NCBI GenBank assembly: GCA_900542565.1
Contig: UQOC01000006.1
Span: 4,743 to 68,742 of the forward strand
Length of the DNA stretch: 64,000 nucleotides
Direction of reading: 5' to 3'
Source: an uncultured Eubacteriales bacterium
GTDB lineage: Bacteria > Bacillota > Clostridia > Peptostreptococcales > Anaerovoracaceae
Translations under genes and position numbers: made by a program
Shown: piece after piece, positions 17,206 through 25,211 of the stretch
Layout: each line of letters begins with the position of its first letter
Position numbering within the stretch: the first letter of the stretch is position 1
Notes under the pieces: generated by a model
What the model was told of the DNA's origin: nothing
Seen by the model: only the letters and a program-made list of their open reading frames with translations
Database searches by the model: none

Positions 17206-18348
17206 ATGCAATTCCGTGATTTAAAACAACAATACCAGGTACTTAAAAAAGATATAGACAAAGCTATGATCAAGGTTGCCACCGACTGTAATTTTATTAT
17301 CGGTGCGCAAGTATCAGAGCTGGAAAAAGAACTGGCAGAGTATGTAGGAGTAAAGCACTGCATAACCTGCGCAAACGGTACCGATGCCCTTTCTATCGCC
17401 ATGATGGCCTGGGGTATTGGCAGCGGGGATGCGGTTTTCGTGCCTGACTTTACATTCTTTTCGTCAGGAGAGATCGTATCGCATTGTGGGGCCACTCCGG
17501 TTTTCGTTGATGTCGATCAGGACACATACAATTTAAGTGTGGAATCGCTTGAGATCGCAATAGAAAAGGTGATCAAAGAGGACAAGCTCACGCCAAAAGC
17601 CATTGTGGCTGTGGACCTTTTCGGATTGCCGGCTGATTTTACAAAAATACGCCCTATTGCTGAAAAATACGGCCTTTTGGTGCTTGAAGACGGTGCTCAG
17701 GGTTTTGGGGGCCGCATTGGAGATAAGGTTGCGTGCAGCTTTGGAGATATTTCCACTACATCGTTTTTCCCGGCTAAACCGCTGGGATGCTACGGGGACG
17801 GCGGAGCGGTGTTCACCGATAACGACCAGTGGGCAGACCTGATGCGCTCCATCCGTGTTCACGGAAAAGGCGCTATGAAATATGACAATGTGCGCATAGG
17901 CCTAAACTCAAGACTGGACACCATCCAGGCGGCAATACTTTCCGTCAAATTAAAGGCTTTCAAAGAGTACGAAGTCGACGCAGTGAACAAAGCGGCCGAC
18001 CGATACACCGAGCTGCTCAAAGATACGGTCAAGACGCCAATAGTGCCGGACGGTTTCCTTTCCAGCTGGGCTCAGTATACTATCCAGCTTTCAGACAAAG
18101 AAACGAGAGACAAATTGCAGCAGGCCCTCAAAGACAATGGGATCCCATCGATGATCTATTACCCGAAGCCTATGCATAGACAGCTTGCCTTTGGCATTGT
18201 GGAGGCTGACGGAACGGGCAGTTATGGCTTTGACTGTTCAGTTACTGAGCGTTTGTGTGACACAGTTTTGTCGCTGCCGATGCATCCATATCTGAAGGAC
18301 GAAGATATCCGGCAGGTGGCGGAAGTGATCAGAGCGACAATAAAATAG
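17206..18348 (+). CDS. wbpE: UDP-2-acetamido-3-keto-glucuronate aminotransferase (WbpE-like, DegT family)
   Basis: 380 residues, full length, PLP dependent. It begins with Gln-Phe-Arg-Asp-Leu-Lys-Gln-Gln-Tyr, a WbpE/WlbC start. It has Asp-Gly-Ala-Gln-Gly-Phe-Gly (PLP ring Asp, about residue 161) and the Schiff-base lysine in Ser-Phe-Phe-Pro-Ala-Lys-Pro-Leu-Gly (about residue 189). It should aminate C3 of the WbpB product using glutamate. TAGGAGG precedes the ATG. GC-rich like wbpA, wbpD and wbpB, although about 9 kb away from wbpB, and followed by a terminator, so it probably ends the transcription unit. Confidence 0.9.
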   Translation: MQFRDLKQQYQVLKKDIDKAMIKVATDCNFIIGAQVSELEKELAEYVGVKHCITCANGTDALSIAMMAWGIGSGDAVFVPDFTFFSSGEIVSHCGATPVFVDVDQDTYNLSVESLEIAIEKVIKEDKLTPKAIVAVDLFGLPADFTKIRPIAEKYGLLVLEDGAQGFGGRIGDKVACSFGDISTTSFFPAKPLGCYGDGGAVFTDNDQWADLMRSIRVHGKGAMKYDNVRIGLNSRLDTIQAAILSVKLKAFKEYEVDAVNKAADRYTELLKDTVKTPIVPDGFLSSWAQYTIQLSDKETRDKLQQALKDNGIPSMIYYPKPMHRQLAFGIVEADGTGSYGFDCSVTERLCDTVLSLPMHPYLKDEDIRQVAEVIRATIK

Positions 18349-18365
18349 AAGATTGTGTGATATAT

Positions 18366-18402
18366 AAGGCACAGGAGCACGAGTGAGGGTTTCTGTGCTT
18401 TT
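18366..18402 (+). terminator. Rho-independent terminator of the first polysaccharide cluster
   Basis: Stem AAGGCACAG (18366-18374) pairs with CTGTGCTTT (18393-18401) with one G-U pair, and the 3' side runs into a short T tract. It lies 17 bases after wbpE, ending the operon. The loop is long (18 bases), so strength is uncertain. Confidence 0.55.
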
Positions 18403-18446
18403 GGTATGATAGGAACAATTCTACTGCAATATGGAAGGAATTTTTT

Positions 18447-18828
18447 ATGGGATTCAGATATAGAAAAAGTTTGAATTTAGGCGAAGGGGGTTAGGATTAA
18501 TATAAGCAAGTCCGGTATTGGATACAGTTGGGGCGTCAAAGGATATCGAATAACCAAGACAGCAAAAGGAACTACACGCAGAACGGCAACTATACCGTGA
18601 ACGGGGATCTCTTTTGTTGATGAAACAGGAAATCACAAAAGTAATAGAACTCATTTAGATAAATATAAACAATATAATCAACATATCGATAGTAATCATT
18701 ATGAAATCGAGGAAATCGTTAATGCCTCAGCAGATGATATGGCATCAGGAGGGTTAGAAGATATTCTTACTGCAGCAAGGAAAACGATGCAGATCAATAA
18801 GATGGCTACAAAAGGAAACAGTAAATAA
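18447..18828 (+). pseudogene. DUF4236 family gene, broken by a frameshift and a stop
   Basis: An AAGGAA site precedes ATG at 18447, and the first codons give Met-Gly-Phe-Arg-Tyr-Arg-Lys-Ser, the exact style of DUF4236 starts. After Gly-Glu-Gly-Gly the frame shifts by one base. Another frame then continues with Val-Arg-Ile-Asn-Ile-Ser-Lys-Ser-Gly-Ile-Gly-Tyr-Ser-Trp-Gly-Val-Lys-Gly, and Thr-Ala-Thr-Ile-Pro, where a TGA replaces the glycine of the conserved Pro-Gly-Thr-Gly-Ile-Ser. It stays open after that to TAA at 18826. DUF4236 proteins are small, of unknown function, common in Firmicutes accessory DNA. Two independent lesions argue for true decay rather than a read error. Confidence 0.8.
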
Positions 18829-19285
18829 TCGTATCGGACCTATGTTAAAAGTGACAGAAAGTGATAAAGTTTGGCGCATTATCCGGTCTAACAAAGTAAT
18901 AGATAGAAAATATTCGGGAGGTGCTTCTAATACCGTAAATAGAATTGTGTGCCAATCAAGCAAGAAGCCACCCTTTCCGTTCAGGGCCAATATACAGGCG
19001 GCATCATTTAAAATCAGAGGAGAAGTTTTTATTTTCTTGTCGGATAAACTTTTTGTTATGCAAAAAAATTAAGTCGGGAGGACCGGACAAAAGATTCAAA
19101 AACAATTCTGAACTTCCTATTTGCCTGTATGGAGAAATAGGCTTAAGATCAGAATCCGGATTGAATACAGTCGTTTTGTTTTCGGATGCGTCTATTGTGC
19201 AGGATAAAGAAAAATGACATTGCCTTGAATCCCCCTTATGTCATAGAGTATAATGGTGCTGCATAGAAAAAGGAGGAAAATAAAA
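18829..19285. other. Non-coding stretch, no recognisable gene
   Basis: About 460 bases between two pseudogenes. Short open frames exist (for example 18842-19072 on the + strand), but none has a good ribosome site or a product I recognise. It is probably decayed accessory DNA. The last 50 bases hold the leader and AGGAGG site of the broken dNTPase gene. Confidence 0.5.
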
Positions 19286-20729
19286 ATGCAATGGGAAAAA
19301 CTGTTATCAACGCAAAATTATTTGATGAACCAGAGGTCTTTAGCAAGTATCTATAAATGAGTTTGAAAAAGATTATAATAGGATAATATCCAGTGCAGCT
19401 TTTCGCAGATTGCAGGACAAGACACAAGTATTTCCTCTGGACAAAAGTGATTTTGTTAGGACGAGACTTACACATTCGATAGAAACATCTACTATTGCCA
19501 GGCAGCTTGGCATTATGGTTGCCCAAAATAACACAAAATATTTGCCGGCGGACATCCGAAAAGAGGATTCGGAAGGAATCCCTTCGGTGCTGCTGTGTGC
19601 AGGCTTGCTCCATGATTTGGGAAATCCGCCTTTTGGACATTTTGGAGAAACGGTAATAGGCGACTGGTTTAAAGAAAATCTTATAAAAGTCCAATACAAA
19701 GATAAGCCGATAAAAGAATGGATGAGTCAGCAGATGATTGCTGATCTGGAAAATTTTGAAGGAAACGCTCAAGCATTGAGAATAGTTTTAAAAGCAAAAT
19801 ATAATTCTGAGATAAATTTATCTGCAGGCATAATCAACACTCTAGTTAAATACCCGACCAGCTCATTGTCTTTTGAAAGAAAACATCCTGATATCAAAAA
19901 GCATAAACCAGGGTATTTTTTCTCAGAAGAAAAAGAGTTTTTGCATGTTTCGGAAATTGTCGGGACCAAAGAATGTACAGGCGAAATCTATCGCCATCCA
20001 TTAACTTTTCTGCTTGAAGCGGCTGATGATATTGCTTATGCTACGGCAGATCTAGAGGATGCTTTTAAAAAAGGACTATTTACTCTGGATGAATTCATAA
20101 CATATTTTAATGATTCATATGATCATGATCGTGTAATCCCACATCAAAGCCCAGAATATTATTCTTGTGACCTACTCAAAAGCTTGATCGAGTTGAAAGA
20201 CTACAATAAAAATGTAATGAAAAAAAATCGGGATGAAAGCAAGATATTCAGCACATGGCTTAATTATACGAGACGCTGGCTGATGTATGTGGCCGTGTAT
20301 CGTTTTTCAAAAAGCTATCAAGCAATAATGGATGGAACATATGAGGATGATTTATTTAAAGAAACAAATCATTCACTGACAATAGATATATTGAAAGGAG
20401 CAATGGGCGAATTTGCATACAATACTGCTAATATTTTAAAATTGGAACTTTCTGCTCAAACAATTTTGTCTTTCCTTTTGGATAAATTCATACCTGCAGT
20501 GTTGCATTATGATGATGAGGGAAGAGTAAACGGATTAAAAATGTCCAAAGCCGATAAAAAATATATATCACTTTTATCGAGTAATTACAGGCAGGATTAC
20601 GATAAAAGGAAAACTGGCGACGAATCACTCAATATATATTTAAAACTGCGTATGGTTATAGATTATATAAGCGGAATGACGGATTCTTATGCGCGTACAC
20701 TGTATAGGGAACTCAGCGGCATAGAGTAA
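19286..20729 (+). pseudogene. dgt: dGTPase-like deoxynucleotide triphosphohydrolase with an early frameshift
   Basis: AGGAGG (19271-19276) precedes ATG at 19286, which begins Met-Gln-Trp-Glu-Lys-Leu-Leu-Ser-Thr, the usual dGTPase start. One extra A near 19354-19356 (Tyr-AAATGAG instead of Tyr-AATGAG) ends this frame after 24 codons. The downstream frame runs unbroken as Glu-Phe-Glu-Lys-Asp-Tyr...Ala-Phe-Arg-Arg-Leu-Gln-Asp-Lys, then the HD metal site (Arg-Leu-Thr-His-Ser near 19465; Gly-Leu-Leu-His-Asp-Leu-Gly-Asn-Pro-Pro) to 20729. The family hydrolyses dNTPs to nucleoside plus triphosphate. Internal starts (ATG 19410) would lack the N-terminal substrate loop but keep the HD core, so residual activity cannot be excluded. 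A single-base lesion in an A run may also be a sequencing error. Confidence 0.8.
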
Positions 20730-20789
20730 AATAATGAATAAGAATTCAATCATGCCACAAGTGTAACCGATACCAAGAAGGTGACATCA

Positions 20790-21863
20790 ATGAAAAAAGA
20801 TCTTTTTGAAGAATATATAAGACAAAGCCAGCCGGGCAGGCGTGAGAAGGCGTATGCCTGGCATACGGCTATAGGCCTGCAGGATGTTGACGGGCTGCAG
20901 CCTTCAGAATATCTGGTGCGCACAGCTATCCGCAATATTGAGGGGGAGATCTCCCTCGAAGAGGCGAATGCGCTTTTGCAAGCTTACTATGCTGAAAGAC
21001 CTGCGAAAAATACAAATGACCGCACTGAGGAGGCAGATAAGGTTTCTGTCAGGATTGCAGCGATCTTATCAGAAAAAGCTTTTAGCTTCACCCCGAACGA
21101 ATACCTTGCCATTCACAGAAAGCTGTTCGACGGGATATATCCCAATGCAGGATGTATGCGTGATTACAACATTACGAAAAAAGAATGGGTACTTGGCGGG
21201 GAGACAGTGATATACGGCAGTGCGTCAGAGTTGAAAGATACTCTTGAGTATGATCTTTCCGAAGAAAAGGAGTTCTCCTACCGCGGCCTGTCAATGGACC
21301 AGATCATCAGCCATCTCGCTTTGTTTGTTTCGAACCTGTGGCAGATCCATGTGTTCGGCGAAGGCAACACCAGAACAACGGCGGTTTTCCTTATCAAATA
21401 TCTCCGTACCCTCGGTTTTGATGTCACCAACGATATATTCGCTGGAAATGCGTGGTATTTCCGTAATGCCCTCGTACGGGCCAACTATAACGATCTGAGA
21501 AACGGCATCCATGAGACAACAGAGTTTCTGGAACTTTTCTTGCGAAATCTGCTGCTTGACGAACATCATCCGCTGAAAAACCGGACATTGCACATCAGTA
21601 ATATGCTGAAGGAACCTCAAAAACCGTACATTGATAAACAAAAACCGGACATTGTTCAAATATTCACTGCCAAGACTGCCGGTCATATTTCCAGGATGAG
21701 GGAGGCTTTTTCGGACGGAACTATATTTGGACGGGCAGACATGATGAAGGTGACCGGCCTCGGGCCCTCCAGAGCATCGGAGCTTCTGCAGGAACTGACA
21801 GCACACGGAATCATCGAGACGGTTTCGGGCTATGGAAAAGGCAAATACAGGTTCAGATGTTAG
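20790..21863 (+). CDS. Fic domain protein with C-terminal winged helix
   Basis: 357 residues from the ATG at 20790, chosen over GTG 20781 because AAGAAGG overlaps the latter. The Fic core motif is His-Val-Phe-Gly-Glu-Gly-Asn-Thr-Arg (187-195), a variant of the canonical HPFxxGNGR: the proline is Val and the last glycine is Thr. The catalytic His and the Arg are kept. Such proteins usually transfer AMP to hydroxyl side chains of target proteins. The C-terminal 40 residues (Gly-Leu-Gly-Pro-Ser-Arg-Ala-Ser-Glu-Leu-Leu) look like a DNA-binding winged helix, as in regulator-fused Fic proteins. GC-richer than the broken dNTPase gene before it. Target unknown. Confidence 0.85.
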   Translation: MKKDLFEEYIRQSQPGRREKAYAWHTAIGLQDVDGLQPSEYLVRTAIRNIEGEISLEEANALLQAYYAERPAKNTNDRTEEADKVSVRIAAILSEKAFSFTPNEYLAIHRKLFDGIYPNAGCMRDYNITKKEWVLGGETVIYGSASELKDTLEYDLSEEKEFSYRGLSMDQIISHLALFVSNLWQIHVFGEGNTRTTAVFLIKYLRTLGFDVTNDIFAGNAWYFRNALVRANYNDLRNGIHETTEFLELFLRNLLLDEHHPLKNRTLHISNMLKEPQKPYIDKQKPDIVQIFTAKTAGHISRMREAFSDGTIFGRADMMKVTGLGPSRASELLQELTAHGIIETVSGYGKGKYRFRC

Positions 21864-22093
21864 GCTGTGATCTTGAGCCATCCAGAACAGCAGTGCTCTG
21901 TACAGGCGGAATCTCCATGCGCACGAATTATCCATATCGTCTGCAACAAAAAAACAGAAGCCATTGCGCATGATCCGCTGTTTCATCACAGGAGGAATAA
22001 AAAAGACGGAAACAAAAAAGTTCATTTAGCCAGATCAGGGTTGTAAGCAAGATGTGCTGAAGCTGCATATGGAGCTGAATATAGAAAACGCCG

Positions 22094-22411
22094 ATGAAGA
22101 GGAAATGCAGGATGTTGCTGCTTACAAATGATCCTGCAGCCCATAAAGGCGTGTACAAGATGATGGGGAAAAATCCTTTTACGACAAAAGAGACTATCTC
22201 ACATTACTTTGAAAAAAGCCTGAAACATTATCTCGATGATGAGTTTGAGGACTACTTCACAGAAGATGACGATTATCAGCCGGTATGCGAGGATTTTGAT
22301 ATAGACTATTGTGTGTCAAAATGGTGCGAAGAGCACGGTTTTAATTTGGTTTCCTGCGAAGGTGAAGTAAGTGACGACGGGTATGGGCCAAGGTTTGGTA
22401 GAAACTGGTGA
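22094..22411 (+). CDS. Small acidic hypothetical protein
   Basis: Up to 105 residues, strongly acidic in the middle (Asp-Asp-Glu-Phe-Glu-Asp-Tyr-Phe and a run of Glu/Asp), ending Gly-Tyr-Gly-Pro-Arg-Phe-Gly-Arg-Asn-Trp. I do not recognise a family. The start is uncertain: no good ribosome site precedes 22094, and the in-frame ATGATG at about 22160 may be the real start, giving a protein of about 83 residues. It sits alone between the Fic gene and the ATPase gene. Confidence 0.45.
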   Translation: MKRKCRMLLLTNDPAAHKGVYKMMGKNPFTTKETISHYFEKSLKHYLDDEFEDYFTEDDDYQPVCEDFDIDYCVSKWCEEHGFNLVSCEGEVSDDGYGPRFGRNW

Positions 22412-22505
22412 TACCAACGAAAAGAGGCCGTTGAAAGAATAATATGCTGATGCTAAAATAAAAGTGAAAGAAGAAAAGTAGAGTTAAGAGATAGGGAGTT
22501 TTGAA

Positions 22506-22616
22506 ATGCATGCTGTCATTATCGAAACCCCCTATCTTCGTTTTGCGGAAAAATGGGGCGGCAGGCCGGTGCGCGTCAAAGGATATGCCCGAAAGCTCTC
22601 CTGCGCACAGACATGA
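22506..22616 (+). CDS. Possible 36-residue peptide
   Basis: An open frame of 37 codons with AGGGAG seven bases before its ATG. The translation (Met-His-Ala-Val-Ile-Ile-Glu-Thr-Pro-Tyr...) is well-formed but unknown to me. It ends about 35 bases before the palindrome at 22650. It may be a remnant of a longer gene. Low confidence. Confidence 0.25.
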   Translation: MHAVIIETPYLRFAEKWGGRPVRVKGYARKLSCAQT

Positions 22617-22649
22617 TTCACCGCTATACTACAAACTTCTTAAAAATAA

Positions 22650-22677
22650 AAGTTTATAACATTGATATTATAAACTT
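22650..22677. promoter_or_regulatory. Perfect 10-bp inverted repeat before the AAA ATPase gene
   Basis: AAGTTTATAA (22650-22659) and TTATAAACTT (22668-22677) are exact inverted copies separated by 8 bases. It lies 55 bases before the ATPase start, where a promoter and operator would be expected. No T run follows, so it is not a terminator. Confidence 0.5.
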
Positions 22678-22731
22678 GAGCTTGAACGGAACTTGTGTTA
22701 TTCTTTTATTGGAAAGGTGGTGCGAATTCCT

Positions 22732-24048
22732 ATGCAGAAAAAAAATTTGCGAAAGAGAGATCTCTATCTGAAGCAGATGATCGCATTTCAGGATACGGAG
22801 ATGATCAAAGTCATGACCGGTATCCGTCGCTGCGGAAAATCCAGTTTGATGAAACTGATGGCGGAACATTTGCGTGAGAGCGGAGTGACAGAGGATCAGA
22901 TCCTTGAAATGAACTTCGAGTCTATGAGCATTCCGGAGATGGACGCAAGAGGATTCTACGAATATGTCAAGTCGCATATCTGTCCGGACAAAAGGACCTA
23001 TCTTTTTTTCGATGAGGTACAGAAAGTGCCTGGGTGGGAGAATGCCGTCAATTCTTTCCGTGTGGATTTTGACTGCGATATTTATATAACGGGTTCCAAC
23101 GCTTATCTGCTTTCTTCAGAACTGTCCACCTATTTATCTGGCCGATATGTGGAGATCAAGGTGCTGCCGCTATCCTTTCGGGAATTCCTGGACTTTCACG
23201 GATATACGCTGACAGAAGGCAAGTCGCCGGCAGGTGGAGCCAAAAAGCGGATCCTGGATGCTGATGGCGAAGTTTACGACACAAAGGAACTTTTTGAAGC
23301 TTATACACGATTCGGCGGCATGCCCATGCTGGCGGATATCGGCCTGGAGACCGACCGGGTCATGGTAGCTCTGGACGGTGTGTATTCAGCAGCAGTCGTC
23401 AATGACATATTGGAAAGGGAAAAACGGAAAGGACAGCGAACGATAACCGATGCTGTGCTGCTTCGTAAGATCATCATGTTTCTCGCAGATAACATCGGCA
23501 ATAATACTTCCGCTACTTCTATCGGAAACACGCTGGTCAACGAGGGACTGCTGAAAAATGGAAATCGAAAGACGAAGCCTGCTGTGCAGACTATTCAGGC
23601 ATATATCAGGGCCCTGACAGAAGCATATTTCTTTTATGAGATCAAACGCTTTGATATAAAAGGTAAAGAATATCTTCGTACATTGGGCAAGTATTACATT
23701 GTTGATATCGGCTTGCGAAATTATCTGCTTGGATTCAGGGATGGAGACAGCGGGCATATCTTGGAAAATATTATTTTCTTTGAGCTCATGCGCCGCGGTT
23801 ACGATGTGTCTGTCGGGAAAATAGATAATCAGGAAGTGGATTTCATCGCAACAAAACCGGATGAGAAAAAATATGTCCAGGTTACGGAAACAATGAACAT
23901 ACCTCAAACCAGAGAACGGGAACTTGCACCATTGAGAAAGATACGAGATAACTACGAGAAGATAGTTATTGCGATGGAATGTGATCTTCCGCAGGAACAA
24001 GATGGAATAAAGATGATCCGGGCCTTGGATTTTCTTTTGGGAGATTAA
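22732..24048 (+). CDS. AAA+ ATPase with DUF4143 domain
   Basis: About 438 residues. Walker A is Gly-Ile-Arg-Arg-Cys-Gly-Lys-Ser-Ser; Walker B is Leu-Phe-Phe-Asp-Glu-Val-Gln-Lys-Val; Ile-Thr-Gly-Ser-Asn-Ala is the sensor 1 region. The C-terminal half is the DUF4143 domain ending in an archaeal-Holliday-junction-resolvase-like fold with Glu-Val-Asp-Phe-Ile. Such ATPases are widespread and variable in copy number; function is not established, with links to defence or toxin-like systems suspected. I chose ATG 22732 over the upstream ATG at 22693 for the AAAGGTGG site and the family start (Lys-Arg-Asp-Leu-Tyr-Leu). A perfect palindrome lies upstream (22650). Confidence 0.88.
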   Translation: MQKKNLRKRDLYLKQMIAFQDTEMIKVMTGIRRCGKSSLMKLMAEHLRESGVTEDQILEMNFESMSIPEMDARGFYEYVKSHICPDKRTYLFFDEVQKVPGWENAVNSFRVDFDCDIYITGSNAYLLSSELSTYLSGRYVEIKVLPLSFREFLDFHGYTLTEGKSPAGGAKKRILDADGEVYDTKELFEAYTRFGGMPMLADIGLETDRVMVALDGVYSAAVVNDILEREKRKGQRTITDAVLLRKIIMFLADNIGNNTSATSIGNTLVNEGLLKNGNRKTKPAVQTIQAYIRALTEAYFFYEIKRFDIKGKEYLRTLGKYYIVDIGLRNYLLGFRDGDSGHILENIIFFELMRRGYDVSVGKIDNQEVDFIATKPDEKKYVQVTETMNIPQTRERELAPLRKIRDNYEKIVIAMECDLPQEQDGIKMIRALDFLLGD

Positions 24049-24065
24049 GAAAGGAGCAGACAGCT

Positions 24066-24344
24066 ATGGAAAAAATAGAAGCAAAAGAAGCGATGAAAGA
24101 GTTGACACTGATGCTTCTGTATCTCTCCAGGTTCACTCAGAGAGAAAGATTTGGCGAAGCGACGGATTTTTATGCGTGGAAAGGTTACGATTTTGACATA
24201 CTGAACGAACTGGATGATGACGACTATATAAGTCAGGGCAGCCACCCGTACCGCACAAAATCGGTTTACATTACAGAAAGCGGAAAAGAGCTGGCAACAG
24301 AGTTGCTGGCCAAGTACGGGATAGCTGACTGGAAGCAGGAGTGA
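24066..24344 (+). CDS. DUF6429 family protein
   Basis: 92 residues matching the small DUF6429 family: Leu-Thr-Leu-Met-Leu-Leu-Tyr-Leu-Ser-Arg-Phe, then Ala-Trp-Lys-Gly-Tyr-Asp-Phe-Asp and Lys-Ser-Val-Tyr-Ile-Thr-Glu-Ser-Gly. The pattern resembles a winged-helix-like wing. Function unknown. It starts 17 bases after the AAA ATPase gene, with GAAAGGAG in the gap, so the two are probably co-transcribed. Confidence 0.75.
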   Translation: MEKIEAKEAMKELTLMLLYLSRFTQRERFGEATDFYAWKGYDFDILNELDDDDYISQGSHPYRTKSVYITESGKELATELLAKYGIADWKQE

Positions 24345-24549
24345 ATGGCTGAAGAAGCTTTATTGACAGGAGACTGGGCCCGACCCGGCATTGGCGATAG
24401 AATATGCGTATCATATTTTCACTGTAAAAAATGTGCCAAACTATACAAATATCATTGTATTTTTTGTGGAAATCAGAAATAAATTTGCAGGCAAAGAGTC
24501 TAAGGCCGGCTTATCAATCTGCCGCTATACATGATAGAGGAGATAACCC

Positions 24550-24811
24550 ATGAAAATCCTTACGATACCGGACATTCATCTGAAACCGTGGATATTCGAC
24601 AGAGCGGACGACATCTTGAGATCAGGCAGGGCGGAAAGGGCCGTGTGCCTGATGGATATTCCCGATGACTGGAATATGGAATTTCAGACGGAACTGTATA
24701 AAGAAACTTTTGACCGTGCGATAGCTTTTGCTGAAGCCTATCCGGATACCCTGTGGTGTTACGGTAACCACGATGTGAGTCAACCGTATCATCTCCGTAC
24801 TTGGCAGAAGC
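24550..24811 (+). pseudogene. Calcineurin-like metallophosphoesterase, N-terminal fragment
   Basis: Starts normally (AGGAG before ATG 24550) with Ile-Pro-Asp-Ile-His-Leu-Lys, the first metal motif, and reaches Cys-Tyr-Gly-Asn-His-Asp-Val near residue 76, the Gly-Asn-His-Asp motif. After about 88 residues homology stops, and the frame runs into unrelated codons ending at 24864. Full-length enzymes need two further histidine motifs, absent here. The frame meets a phospholipase-D-type tail in another frame, so an internal deletion seems to have fused two genes. Confidence 0.75.
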
Positions 24812-25114
24812 TTGGAGTCGGGCGTCAAGGTTACGATCGTCACCTGGCATCCCGATGTCTATAGATACGGCCGGGATGATGTACGGATGGAACTATTGGA
24901 AAGACTACGCAAAGCCGGTTTTGAAATTCGTCTTGCAGAAGAATCCTGCGAACATTATGCAGTGATCGATGATGAAATCGTATGGTACGGAAGCGTTAAC
25001 CTGCTTTCCAAAGAAGATATCGAAGATAATCTTATGAGGGTATGCAGTAAAGAAATCGCAGCAGAACTGCTCGAAATGACATTCGGTGTCCAGGTTAAAA
25101 TGCCGGAATGGTGA
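24812..25114 (+). pseudogene. Phospholipase-D-like domain, C-terminal fragment
   Basis: The frame gives Val-Thr-Ile-Val-Thr-Trp-His-Pro, then Ala-Val-Ile-Asp-Asp-Glu-Ile-Val-Trp-Tyr-Gly-Ser-Val-Asn-Leu-Leu-Ser. This resembles the last third of the PLD-type domain found at the C-terminus of some SNF2/DEAD-type helicases. The catalytic His-x-Lys pair is not intact (His-Tyr-Ala is seen). There is no ribosome site at 24812, which lies inside the broken metallophosphoesterase frame. This is the 3' scar of a deletion. Confidence 0.65.
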
Positions 25115-25140
25115 TAGTATCCGGAGTGGTGATAGTATCC
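25105..25140. repeat. 18-bp tandem duplication
   Basis: 25105-25122 is repeated at 25123-25140 with one difference (GGAATGG against GGAGTGG). It covers the last codons and stop of the phospholipase-D-like fragment. Probably a simple slippage duplication in decayed DNA. Confidence 0.7.
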
Positions 25141-25148
25141 ATATAACA

Positions 25149-25177
25149 TTGATTTTTACAGTGAAAAATAGTATACT
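25149..25177 (+). promoter_or_regulatory. Sigma-70-type promoter of the second wall-polymer cluster
   Basis: TTGATT (25149-25154), a 17-base spacer and TATACT (25172-25177), 35 bases before the flippase ATG. This likely starts the operon running to about 33773. Confidence 0.7.
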
Positions 25178-25211
25178 AAAATAGTATAAACAAAAATACC
25201 ACAGGTGAATC

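Noticed and set aside
18829..19285. Small genes between the two pseudogenes
   Set aside because: Open frames are short, lack ribosome sites and have unrecognisable, repetitive-looking translations.
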